Made by a program: the position numbers and the translations under genes. A model generated the notes under the pieces. It was not told where the DNA came from, made no database searches, and saw only the letters and a list, made by a program, of their open reading frames with translations. Below, piece by piece: positions 1-10,222 of a DNA stretch of 64,000 nt (within the stretch, counting starts at the first letter, position 1; the number at the start of each line of letters is the position of its first letter). The stretch comes from Pseudopyrenochaeta lycopersici (lineage: Eukaryota > Ascomycota > Dothideomycetes > Pleosporales > Pseudopyrenochaetaceae), in contig NHZP01000040.1 in NCBI GenBank assembly GCA_003313425.1, positions 1 through 64,000 on the forward strand, written 5' to 3'.

Positions 1-3
1 AAT

Positions 4-398
4 TGTTACGAACAGGAAGTAGGAAGGCGGCGGTTATGAGGATGAGGGAAGAGGCACGGACAGCCAGCGAAGAGGCCGAGCCTCTAAACTAACCGATGAC
101 GACAGGATTACGTGATCCCAGGAAACCTACGCCAAGACAGACTATGTTCTATAGGACGGAGACAAACCTAGAAATCCTAGAGAGGGCCTTATAGGAATCC
201 TATAAAACAATTATGTATATAGACTCGCACAATGTGGCCCTACGGCACATTATAATTAACTTAAGACAATCCATAAGTATACTACTATTTAATACTTCTA
301 CCTTTAACCTAGCCTGCACATCTAAAGAATACTCTAAAGATATCTACTAGTTAACACTAGTTGCTTTATATTATAACTACTTAATTAGATCTTTAACA
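4..398 (+). repeat. Left LTR of gypsy-1
   Basis: 395 bases, starting TGTTACGAACAGG and ending CTTTAACA. The right copy is the same length, and the differences I see between them are almost all G/A and C/T transitions. The window begins three bases before it. Confidence 0.93.
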
Positions 399-2521
399 TT
401 TTAATTACCCTTAAGATGAGTAGCCCTAGCGAATACGTAGCCACCCCTAATTCTTTAACTATGTCTACTAAAGGACGTCTGATTAGCAAACCTACTATGT
501 TTAGTAGTAACTAATAACACCTTAAAGGATAGTTACTCTAACTTAACTTCTACTTTCACCTCTATAAGGATATTAATAAAAAGTAATAAGGCACCTATCG
601 CGATTACTTACTTTACAGGTAAAGCGCTAGACTAGGTTACACTATAACTAGAATAATATATAGACTAAGGAATTGTAGATGCAGAAAACACGGAAATATT
701 TAAAGATTAGGATAAGTTTAAAAAACATATCTAACAGATCTTTAGGATGCAGACTAAGAAAGTCGCGGCAGAATAACATATACAGGAACTAAAATAATAC
801 ACCTCTATTACTAACTACGCTAATAGGTTTAAATAATACTCTATAATTATTAGATAGGATAATAAAGCTCTTAAAAGAATATTCTAGCAGGGCCTAAAAC
901 TACAGGTTAAGGAGGAACTTATAAAAACAGTATTTATTATTAAAGACCTAAATAACCTAATTAATAACTATATAAAGATTAATAATAACTTATATAAACT
1001 AAACTAGGAACTATAGAGCTACAGAAAAGGAAGAATAAACTATACAGGTAAATAGAAAAACTATGTTTGCTACCTAAGGAATACTTATACTACTAGCTAC
1101 TACACTTCTAATAAACTAGAACTAATATATCTAGATAACGTTAATAAGAAGTAAGGGAATAGAAAAGTAGGAAACTAGAAGATAGATACAGAGAAGATAA
1201 AAGGTAATTATTATAATTACAGGAAGAAGGGACACTTCGTAAAAAATTATAGATAAAAGAATAAAGTTACCTAACTTAAAGTTAACATAATTAAGAACTT
1301 TAATAACACCTAATTTAGAGACTAGGAGGTAGTTACTACACCTAACTATAGTACTAGACCCTTATTACTACTATAGTAGGATAATAACTAAATTATAGGA
1401 ACCTACAGACAGGTTCCCTTAAATACTTAGGAGATTAACTAGAATAATAAGGGCTCTAGCAGAACTATATCTAGAGACCCTAGTTAACTAGGATTAACTA
1501 CTACCTATAGAAAGTATTGAGGAAGCACAGGCACTAGATAATAAAACACAGAGAATATAGGGTATACTAGTACTATAGAAAATACACAGTAAAAAATACG
1601 TATGCATGCGATGCTAGGACTAGAAGATAAAATACAAACCTTTAAATTAGAATAATATATATTAGGAATACGTAATAGAGAATATTAAATGTTTTAGATT
1701 CTTTATAGAACAAGCTAAAGTAACAAATTAAATAAAAAGCTTTAGCCTAAGCAGAGAAGGGACAGAAACTCTTTTAATACGACTACAACTAGAGAAACCT
1801 AAAACACAGGCTACTATTATATCTCTACTGCATATACGATTACTGCGATTACTATTACGCTATTAAGCTATAAGAAGGACACTTCCTAATACTAAAAGGG
1901 GCGTGTAAATAGTAATAGTATAACTATTAACAGGATGATTGTATTAACTACTTGTAGGATAAGCGAATAACAAACTATTTCCTAGGACATAATAATGAGT
2001 ATACCGTAAACTGAAACATTATTATAAATAAACGATACACTAATAAATTATAGTAAACCTGTATAAATTTAGGATGTGAGCGCTATAAGCTAGAAAAGGA
2101 AGCAAACAGCTTTAAAGAAAATTCTTTTTTAGATAGAAACTAGAAGTTGAACCTTCCTATAGCAAGAAGGCCAGAACTAGATAAGAGATTTGTCTACAAC
2201 CAGACAGTACTAATAAGCAGTGTTAGGCTATCTAATAAAAGGAAGAGAGTCTCTTCTAACTTAGAATAAAACTCTAAGGAAAGGAGCTAAAGGCACTAAT
2301 AGATTCCGGGTTATAAGCAAACTATATCTCTAGGACAGCTATATTAAAAGCAGGGCTATAACCTGTCTTAAAGAAAATACCCTACTAGATAACGGTAGTA
2401 AACAGAAAATTAGGAGGGATAATAACCTACAAGGTCACTACTAGCCTCAGCCTAGCCTCTAAAACATACTAGGTTAGACTAGACGTCTTTAGGACAGCCG
2501 CCCACGATATTATACTAGGGC

Positions 2522-4047
2522 CAGGGTTGCCGTTTTTTAGTAATAGTAATTACTTAGTAATTACTAGTAATTACTATAGTAATTACTAAGTAAAAGTAAT
2601 TACTAATTACTAAGGGTACATAGTAATAGTAATTACTATTACTAAAGGTACTTAGTAATTACTATTACTAAAAATAGAAATTTATAATTAATAATATTTA
2701 AGATATTTTACTAGCTAGCTTATTATATAGTAATTAAATTTAAGATAATGCTATATAAATAAACGTAGATAATTATTTACTTCTAATAGTTTTAAAGAAA
2801 TATATATATATATATATATACATATATTTTTAACTAAATAACTAACTAACTAATTATATTTTTTTAATTTTCTATTACTTTACAAGTTTTTTTTAGGTTT
2901 TTTTTAGTAAAAGTTATATATACCCTACTATTATTCTATTTAAACTATAGACTCTAAATACTCTAGGTATTTTAAATTAGAACTGATAAAGTCTATATAG
3001 AAACTAGAATATTTTTTAATAGCTTTTAACTCCTCTATAGTATAAAATATCTTATTATAGATATTTAAACTATCTAAAAAATATAAAATGTCTCTAATAA
3101 ACTCTTCTTTTACAGCTAAAAAGTTATATTTATTTAGATAACTAAATATTTATATAAGTAGTATAATATAAAATACTTTCTTAAAGAACTAAAGTAGTAA
3201 ATAATTAAAAATATACTAAACTATATTTTAAAATTAGTTTTATAATACTTATAATACTTTATTAGAGTTACTACTTTGTTAGTAATAGTAATTACTATTA
3301 CTATTATTAGTAAATAATATAGCTTTAGTAGTAGTATTATATATAATATAATATATTAAATTATTAAGGTTGTTAAGGTTGTTAAGGTTGTTAAGGTTGT
3401 TAAGGTTGTTAAGGTTGTTAAGGTTGTTAAGGTTGTTAAGGTTGTTAAGGTTATTAAGGTTGTTATAAACGTTAAAAACTTTAAAAACTTTAATAACTTA
3501 AGGTTATTATTTTACTAGTAATAGTAATTACTATTACTAATTAAAACTTTATAATTATATTTATTTCGATTATTTACTATATATATAGTTATATATAAAG
3601 CTTAATAAAAATATGAAAGTAGAGTTAATATTAAAAGCTAAAATAAAATTTAACGTTTTTCTAATTAGGTTTTAGTACTACTATACATTTATATAGTAAG
3701 TACTAGTAATTATTTTTATAGACTAGTAATAGTAATTACTATAAAGAATTAACGTTACTTTTAAGAACTAAGTACTAAAACTAGAAACTTCTATACTAAT
3801 AGTATAGGTTTATACTATTTAATATTACTATATACTTATACTATAGATTATATAAGCTTTTAAGCTATATTCTATTTTTAGAATTAGTAATTACTATTTA
3901 CTATTTAGTAATTACTAATTACTAAGTAATAGTAATTACTATTACTATTACAAAAATTCTAAATAGTAATTACTAATTACTAAGTAATAGTAATTACTAA
4001 CAGTACCTAGTAATAGTAATTACTATTACTTAGTAAAAACGGCAACC
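2522..4047. mobile_element. Non-autonomous hAT element (family B) inserted in gypsy-1 protease region
   Basis: The ends are inverted: the left begins CAGGGTTGCCGTTTTT and the right finishes AAAAACGGCAACCCTG. The flanking octamer ACTAGGGC is repeated perfectly at 2514-2521 and 4048-4055, an 8-base duplication characteristic of hAT transposons. Removing the element and one octamer rejoins the gypsy-1 polyprotein frame. The 1526-base body is extremely AT-rich and packed near both ends with AGTAATTACT-type units. I find no transposase coding sequence, so mobility would have needed an enzyme supplied elsewhere. Confidence 0.92.
3362..3474 (+). repeat. Tandem array of a 9-base unit in the hAT-B element
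   Basis: About twelve head-to-tail copies of TTAAGGTTG, with the last copies degenerate (TTATTAAGG, TTGTTATAA). It lies near the middle of the 2522-4047 element and is the only ordered repeat there apart from the terminal AGTAATTACT units. Confidence 0.9.
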
Positions 4048-6086
4048 CTGACTAGGGCTACCTTAGTTAAGGCACTGCAACCTAGTAATTAACTAGACGA
4101 AATAAAGAGTATCTGTGCGTATAAAGAATAACGTAAGAATGCCTACGCAACGGTCGCATGCCTTAGTAGATAAGAAGACGATAGTAAATATTAAACCTTC
4201 GCGAAAAGCTAAGAAATAGCTACTTCGTCAGCAGCTAGCAAAGAACGCTAAGAAGAATAAGAAGTTAGTTACTACTCCTAGGATCCTAGAAGAATATAAG
4301 GAATTTAGAGATATATTTACTAAAAAGGTAGGAAAGGAAGCACTACTAAAACACTAAGAATAGGACTATAAGATAGAACTTATAGAAGGCAAGCAGCCTA
4401 AGTTTATACTAATATACCGCCTAAGTAACTACGAGCTAGGCGTCCTAAAGAAATATATTAATGAAAATTTAGCGAAGGGTTTTATTAGGAAATCTAAGTC
4501 CTTAGTAGGATATCCTATCCTATTCGCGCTAAAGAAGGATAGAGCGTTAAGGTTATGCATTAACTATAGGAAGTTAAATAACATTACTAAAAAGAACTGC
4601 TACCCGCTACCTAATATATAAGAACTACGCGACAGATTAATAGGAGCTTAATACTTTACTGCACTAGACCTAAAAGGAGCGTACAACCTTATTAGAATAA
4701 AAGAAGGAGAGGAGTAGAAAACTGCCTTTAGGACACGATACGGACATTATAAGTATATAGTAATACCCTTTAGCCTAACAAACGCACCGGCAACGTGTTA
4801 AGATTTAATTAATAACGTCTTAGCAGAATATCTTAATATATATACTATAGCCTACCTAGATAATATTCTAGTTTACTCTAGAAACATAAATAAACATAGG
4901 GAACATGTTAAGGAAGTACTACGATGATTAAGGAACTACTACCTTAAGTTAAAACTAGAAAAGTGCGAATTTTATAAAGAAGAAGTAGAATTCCTAGGAT
5001 ATATAGTTAGAAGATAAGGAGTGCAGATTAGCAAATTAAAAATTAGGATAATCTAAGAATAGAAGACACCACAAACAGTTAAAGACATTCAGTTATTCTT
5101 AGGATTTATTAACTTTAACTAATAATTTATTAAGGACTTTACTAAGATTATAACACCCTTAATAAAACTAACAAAAAAGATAAAAAGTAGGACTAGAACA
5201 AAGAACAACAATAAGCCTTTAAGATATTAAAAGAAGCCTGCGTAGCTAAACTAGTACTTATATCATTTACTAGTAGATAACTACTAAAGATTAAAACTAA
5301 CGCATTAGACCTCGCAATTAGAGCAGTAGCTTTACAGAAAAAGGACAGAAAATAGCACCCTATAGCGTATCACTCGCGTAAGTTCTTATAAACAGAAGAA
5401 TAATATAATATTTATAACAAAGAACTAAAAGCTATCATTAACGCACTGCGACATTAGAGAGCATATGCAGAAAGTTACTTAGAACTTACTATTTACACTA
5501 ACTACTAGAACCTAATATACTTTATAATAATAAAACAACTAAACTAAAGATAAGTAAGATAGTTAGAACTCCTAAGATAATATAAGTTTAAGATTATCTA
5601 TACACTAGGAAAGGAAAATAGAAGAGCAGACGCACTAAGCAGAAGACACGACGTAATAGGGAAGAAAACTAAAGTTCGCATAGCAATCCTAAAAATAAAT
5701 AAAGATAGAACTTTAGGACCTTTACAAGAATACTACGTAATCTTAAAAATATAAGCAGAAATCCCTAAAGACCTACACAAAACTATTATCTAATAATATT
5801 ATAATAATCTAATATATAGACACCTAGGAATTATAAAAATAACAGAACTTATCTAATAAAACTATCACATTACAAACCTAAGGCAAAAAGTAGAAACACA
5901 TATTAAGAAATATATACCCTGCTAATAAAACAAACATACTTATGCACCCTACAGCGAGTTACAGGTAATTAAGATACCTACGAAACTATAGGAAGACATA
6001 GCAATAGACTTTATTACAGATTTACCTAAGTCTGTAGATAAAGTAACTAGATATAAGTATAATGCGATATGCAATATAGTATGCAG

Positions 6087-7509
6087 CAGTGATGGGCAAA
6101 AATAGTAATTATAGTAAAATAGTAATTACTAGTAATTACTAGTTTACTATTTACTATTTGCCTTAGTTTACTATTTTACTAAATAGTAATTACTATTATA
6201 GTAATTACTATAGTAATTACTATTTCACTAAATAGTAAACTAGTAATTACTATTTCTTAAAAAGTAAAAGAATAACTTATAACATATATAAAAGGCTCTA
6301 TATTATAGTTAGTATACTACCTCTTAAACTTCTAAGATATAGTAGTACTATTTAAAACTAGTATATAAAAGAAGTTTATTTAAAAAATTTCTATTTTCTA
6401 TCTACTTATATATTTTTATATTTATATATATTATACTAATATATACTAGATTTAATTAGGTACTTTACTAGTACTACTTATTATAGTTATAAAGAGATAA
6501 GCCGAAGAAAACAGCTAATAACTAGTAGTATATATACTACTTTTTATAAAAAATATTTCTTTAGGAGTAATATCTTTTTCTTAGGTACTTTAAATTATTT
6601 TAATAATATATCTTACTTAAAGGAAGAAAAGAAGCTTTTAATAAAATTAAGTTAAAAGAAAGAAATTTATTTAAAGAGTTTATAGATTCTCCTTTAGAAG
6701 AAATAGCCTTTTAAAATAGTTTTATAGATAGCTACTATTTTATTAAGACTTAGCTATATTATTATTAAGATTTTACTTAATATAATAAGTTAGATTTAGT
6801 AGTAATATAATAATTAAGTAGTTTTTATAGTTTTATTAAGGTTATATAGAATTAATTTTACAGTATATTATATATAAAGATAGTTCATATTCCTACTATA
6901 ATAAGCTATTAAATAAGTAGAAAGATATTGTGCTGATGCACTTGGTGACGTAGTTACCGAGGGCATCTCAGCTAGGATTAGGTAGGCTTGGCCGGGAAAT
7001 CCGGGTATAAAGGTAGATAGATAGGACCTCCTTGGGAGGCATCGAATCCACCAAGTACCACCCACGCCGTACTGTCAAGTCCTGCTTCACCAGAGTCTCG
7101 ATCATTCAATTCATCGTTGCCTATCCACCTTTGTCTACCTCGTTACCTGTCCCCGCACCTCACCATCTCGACCAACACGAGATGCTCAGTTGCTTCCACT
7201 GCGCGCAAGGCTACCATCAAAAGGGAGAAGTTGGCTGAGGCCTCTGTTCCTGCACAATATAATAGATGTATTCCAATTTTTATTTTTATTTACTATTTAT
7301 AGTTTACTAGTAATTACTATTATAGTAATTACTACTTTTTTCAAATAGTAATTACTAGTAATTACTATAATAGTAATTACTATTTTGTTTACTATTTTAC
7401 TATTAATAGTAATTACTATTTTTTGAAATAGTAATTACTATTAAAATAGTAATAGTAAACTAGTAAAATAGTAAAGTAAATAGTAATTACTAGTAAATAT
7501 CCATCACTG
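6087..7509. mobile_element. Non-autonomous hAT element (family A) inserted in gypsy-1 integrase region
   Basis: The left end is CAGTGATGGGCAAAAAT and the right end ATATCCATCACTG, imperfect inverted repeats. The octamer GTATGCAG is repeated exactly at 6079-6086 and 7510-7517, a hAT-type 8-base duplication. The terminal sequence matches the right end of the transposase-bearing hAT element at 10222 (CGCCCATCACTG), so this is probably a deletion derivative mobilised by that family. The body is AT-rich with AGTAATTACT-type subterminal repeats, except for a GC-richer island at 6928-7262. Confidence 0.92.
6928..7262. other. GC-richer, RIP-poor island inside the hAT-A derivative
   Basis: About 335 bases of balanced composition inside an otherwise very AT-rich element. 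The plus strand contains CCGGGTATAAAGG followed by a CT-rich leader-like stretch, which resembles a fungal promoter and 5' untranslated region. Short open frames exist on both strands (for example from 7032 and 7117 on plus), but none matches a protein I recognise. It may be the retained promoter and start of the ancestral transposase gene, or a captured host fragment. Confidence 0.4.
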
Positions 7510-8609
7510 GTATGCAGATGTATTAAATACGCAGAGTTTATACCGTTTAGAAAGAATTTTACAGCACTACAACTCGCAGAAATAATAAAATACTAAATAT
7601 TCTGACACTACAGTATACTAAAGACTATTATTAGCGATAGAGATAAGCTGTTTATATCTAATTTCTAGTTAACCTTCGTAGCTAAGATAGGTACTTAAAG
7701 GAAACTATCTACAGCATACTACCTAGAAACTAATAGACAAACGGAACAAACAAACAGGACCTTAAAATAATATCTACGAACGTACTATAACAAATAACAA
7801 GATAACTAGGTATTACTATTACCTACAGCCTAAATCGCGTTTAACAATAGCAAATCTAAAGCAATAGGCGAAACACTGTTCTACGCCTATCACGGGAAAC
7901 ACCTAAACCTATTTAAAAGAAACTTTCTAAGTATTAAAGCGGAAGCTGCAGTTAGGATAGTAAGAGAACTGCAGGTAACGCTAAAACAGTTACAAAAAAA
8001 ACTTAAGAAAAGATAAGGACAACAAATTTTATATGTTAATAAGAAAAGAAAAACAGCACCTTAGCTAAAAAAAGGGGATAAAGTATACTTACTTACAAAA
8101 AACCTACGCATAAAACAACCTAATAAGGGATTAGACTACGTTAAAGTTAGACTATTTTTAATTAAACAACGTAATAGACTAGTCACGTATATATTAGAAC
8201 TACCTAAAGACGCAAAAATCTACCCTAGGTTCTATATTAAGTTACTAGAACTAGTACACCTAGTAACGCTACTACAGAAGGCTTTTAGGTACAAGACTAA
8301 AGAGAAGACAGAATATAAAGTTAAGAAGATCCTTAATAAGAGACGCTTAAAGGTTATAGAAAACTAATATAGAGAAAGAGAGTACCTTATAAAATAGAAG
8401 AACTACCCTAACTTAGAAAATATATAAGAACCTAAATTAAACTTAGGAAACTGTAAGGAATAAATTAGTAAATACGACCGCGACAGGGAATAAAAAAAAG
8501 TTAGGTATTAGAATTATAACTAACCTAATCTAACAACGTAATTCCTAGGGGAAGAGGGTTACCTTTAAGCTAGGACAGAGTAAAGACGCTCTAGTCTAAG
8601 GTAGAAGTA

Positions 8610-8990
8610 CTAGGTATTAGCCCTTATTTAAGAACATTAACCTTACGATTAATATCCTTAATTACCTCTAACGCCTTAATCTCTTCCGCGATATAACTAG
8701 AATCGTCTACCTATTATTACTTACAACGCTGTAATAACTTTTATTATTTATAAAGTTAATTCTTTTTCGCGCAAGCAGCAAGAAGAGTATTTAGCGCCTT
8801 CTCCTCTGCGTCGTTAGCCTCGGCTTCTTATGCGTCTAATTAAGCTAATTCCTTATCTAAACAAGAAAAGTTTAGAACTAGCACATCTACTAGCTTGCAT
8901 AATAACACCCTATTTTAATAATAATTTCTATACTTCTCTTTTAATAACAACATCCTACACTCTAACTTCTTCTTTAAATAATATTTATAA
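8610..8990 (-). pseudogene. Antisense ORF relic between chromodomain and 3' LTR of gypsy-1
   Basis: On the strand opposite to gag-pol, one frame reads as a lysine- and glutamate-rich coiled-coil-like protein interrupted only by TAA and TAG at likely glutamine positions. Readable stretches include LKKKLECRMLLLKEKYRN and a following EAEANDAEEKALNTLLAA segment, ending about 8610. The position and general character match the antisense ORF at 13746-14241 in gypsy-2, although I cannot align them residue by residue. The function is unknown. Limits are approximate. Confidence 0.5.
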
Positions 8991-9107
8991 GAGACTATAG
9001 TGACCTAACTAATAGTGTTTATGCGATCTCTAACAGAATAATAATAAGTAGTACTACAAGAAGCTATAGGTTAGTTATAAGGACATAAGGACTGGAAGGG
9101 GGGATAG

Positions 9108-9502
9108 TATTACAAACAGGAAGTAGGAAGGCGGCAGTTATAAGGATGAGGGAAGAGGCACGGACAGCCAGCGAAGAGGCTGAGCCTCTAAACTAACTAA
9201 TAACGACAGGATTACGTGATCCCAGGAAACCTACGCTAAGACAGACTATGTCCCATAGGACAGAGACAAACCTAGAAATCCTAGAGGGGGCCTTATAGGA
9301 ATTCCATAAGACAATTATATATATAGACTCGCACAATGTGGCCCTACGTCACATTATAATTAACTTAAGACAATCTATAAGTATACTACTATTTAATACT
9401 TCTACCTTCGACCTAGCCTGCACATCTAAAGAATACTCTAAAGATATCTACTAGTTAACACTAGTTGCTTTATATTGTAACTACTTGATTAGATCTTTAA
9501 CA
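9108..9502 (+). repeat. Right LTR of gypsy-1, preceded by a polypurine tract
   Basis: 395 bases, starting TATTACAAACAGG (TG changed to TA) and ending CTTTAACA. GGAAGGGGGGATAG lies immediately upstream. CGAAT at 9503-9507 is the right copy of the target duplication. Confidence 0.93.
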
Positions 9503-10222
9503 CGAATCTACTTTTAGTAAAGTTAGTGATATAGTAACTAAAAAAAGAAATAGATTATTACCTACTACTATAAAACAATTAATTTGCTTAAAATCGTGGA
9601 ATATTATAGAAGATGAAGAATTACTATTAAATGATAATAAATATAACTTTAATACTAGTACTACTATAAATACTAATATAAAAAATACTAATACAGAAAA
9701 TAGTAATATAAATACAAATACTAATTTAGATAATATAATAGATATAGAAGATATAATAGATATAGAAGATATAGAAGATCTAGAAGATAGAGACGATAGA
9801 GACGATAGAGAAGATAGAGAAGATACAGAAGATTATAGTTCTTCTAGTAGGTTAAATAGTAGTAATAGTAGTACTAATTATAGTATATAAACTAAATATA
9901 GCTTTAATTTTAATATAGATATATAGATATTAGATAGATAGGTAGATAGAAAATATAAAATCTTTTAAAAAACTTACTTATCTTATATACTAACTATTAC
10001 TAGTGTCTTACTTACTACTTACTAGTATTTATCTATAAGTTTATAATAGTTTTATATAATATTATTTAACTTTTAATAAATTAGTAATTACTAAATTACT
10101 AAATTACTAATTACTAATTACTATAGTGATTACTAAATTAGTAATTAGTAATTAGTAAATTAGTAACATAGAAGAATTAGTAATTACTAATTTACTAATT
10201 TTACTAATTTCGCCCATCACTG
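9503..10222 (+). mobile_element. Right part of a hAT element (family A) that carried its own transposase
   Basis: This is what remains visible of the host element into which gypsy-1 inserted; its left part lies beyond the window. It holds the 3' end of a hAT transposase gene (9504-9890), an AT-rich tail with ATTAGTAATTAGTAA-type subterminal repeats, and the terminal sequence CGCCCATCACTG ending at 10222. GTATGTAG follows at 10223-10230 as the probable right copy of an 8-base duplication. The related element gypsy-2 has the same octamer uninterrupted at 18028-18035, which acts as an empty-site control. The left copy cannot be checked here. Confidence 0.85.
9504..9890 (+). pseudogene. hAT transposase, C-terminal fragment (dimerisation domain)
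   Basis: An open frame without ATG runs 128 codons to TAA at 9888. It begins ESTFSKVSDIVTKKRNRL and continues LPTTIKQLICLKSWN, which matches the conserved end of the hAT C-terminal dimerisation domain (ERxFS..GD..T..RNRL...T....CLKSW). An asparagine- and threonine-rich stretch and an acidic tail of DIED and DRDD repeats follow. The 5' part was separated by the gypsy-1 insertion, so the gene is broken. Unlike the surrounding frames it has no internal stop, even though its codons are very AT-rich. Confidence 0.85.

Larger units (their letters stand above)
420..8460 (+). pseudogene. gypsy-1 gag-pol remnant (chromovirus polyprotein)
   Basis: Reading across RIP-type stops gives the standard order. 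A gag core lies around 540-1000. A zinc knuckle at about 1202-1258 has its first cysteines changed to tyrosine. A retroviral-type protease with the motif ALIDSG lies around 2279-2513 and is cut by a hAT insertion at 2522. Reverse transcriptase spans about 4260-5100, with YLDNILVYS at the catalytic YxDD position. RNase H is around 5220-5560. Integrase is around 5810-6086, is cut by the second hAT insertion at 6087 and resumes at 7518. A chromodomain lies around 8320-8460 (YLIK-KNYP, with the tryptophan codon now TAG). No frame is intact, so the element cannot make its own proteins. Domain limits are approximate. Confidence 0.85.
4..9502 (+). mobile_element. gypsy-1: complete but RIP-degraded Ty3/gypsy chromovirus
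   Basis: Two 395-base direct LTRs (4-398 and 9108-9502) begin TG (TA in the right copy) and end CA. A purine-rich tract, GGAAGGGGGGATAG, lies directly before the right LTR, as expected for a plus-strand polypurine primer. CGAAT follows the right LTR and AAT precedes the left one at the window edge, fitting a 5-base target duplication of which three bases are visible on the left. Decayed gag, protease, reverse transcriptase, RNase H, integrase and chromodomain segments read left to right, which identifies a chromovirus. Two hAT insertions interrupt it; without them it is about 6.5 kb. Coding frames are broken almost only by TAG and TAA, typical of RIP. The element itself lies inside a hAT transposase gene, which resumes at 9504. 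Confidence 0.93.

Noticed and set aside
3290..3480. Regular spacing of repeats considered as a CRISPR array or telomere tract
   Set aside because: Units are 9 bases, contiguous and without spacers, inside a hAT element of a eukaryotic genome; they do not match TTAGGG.
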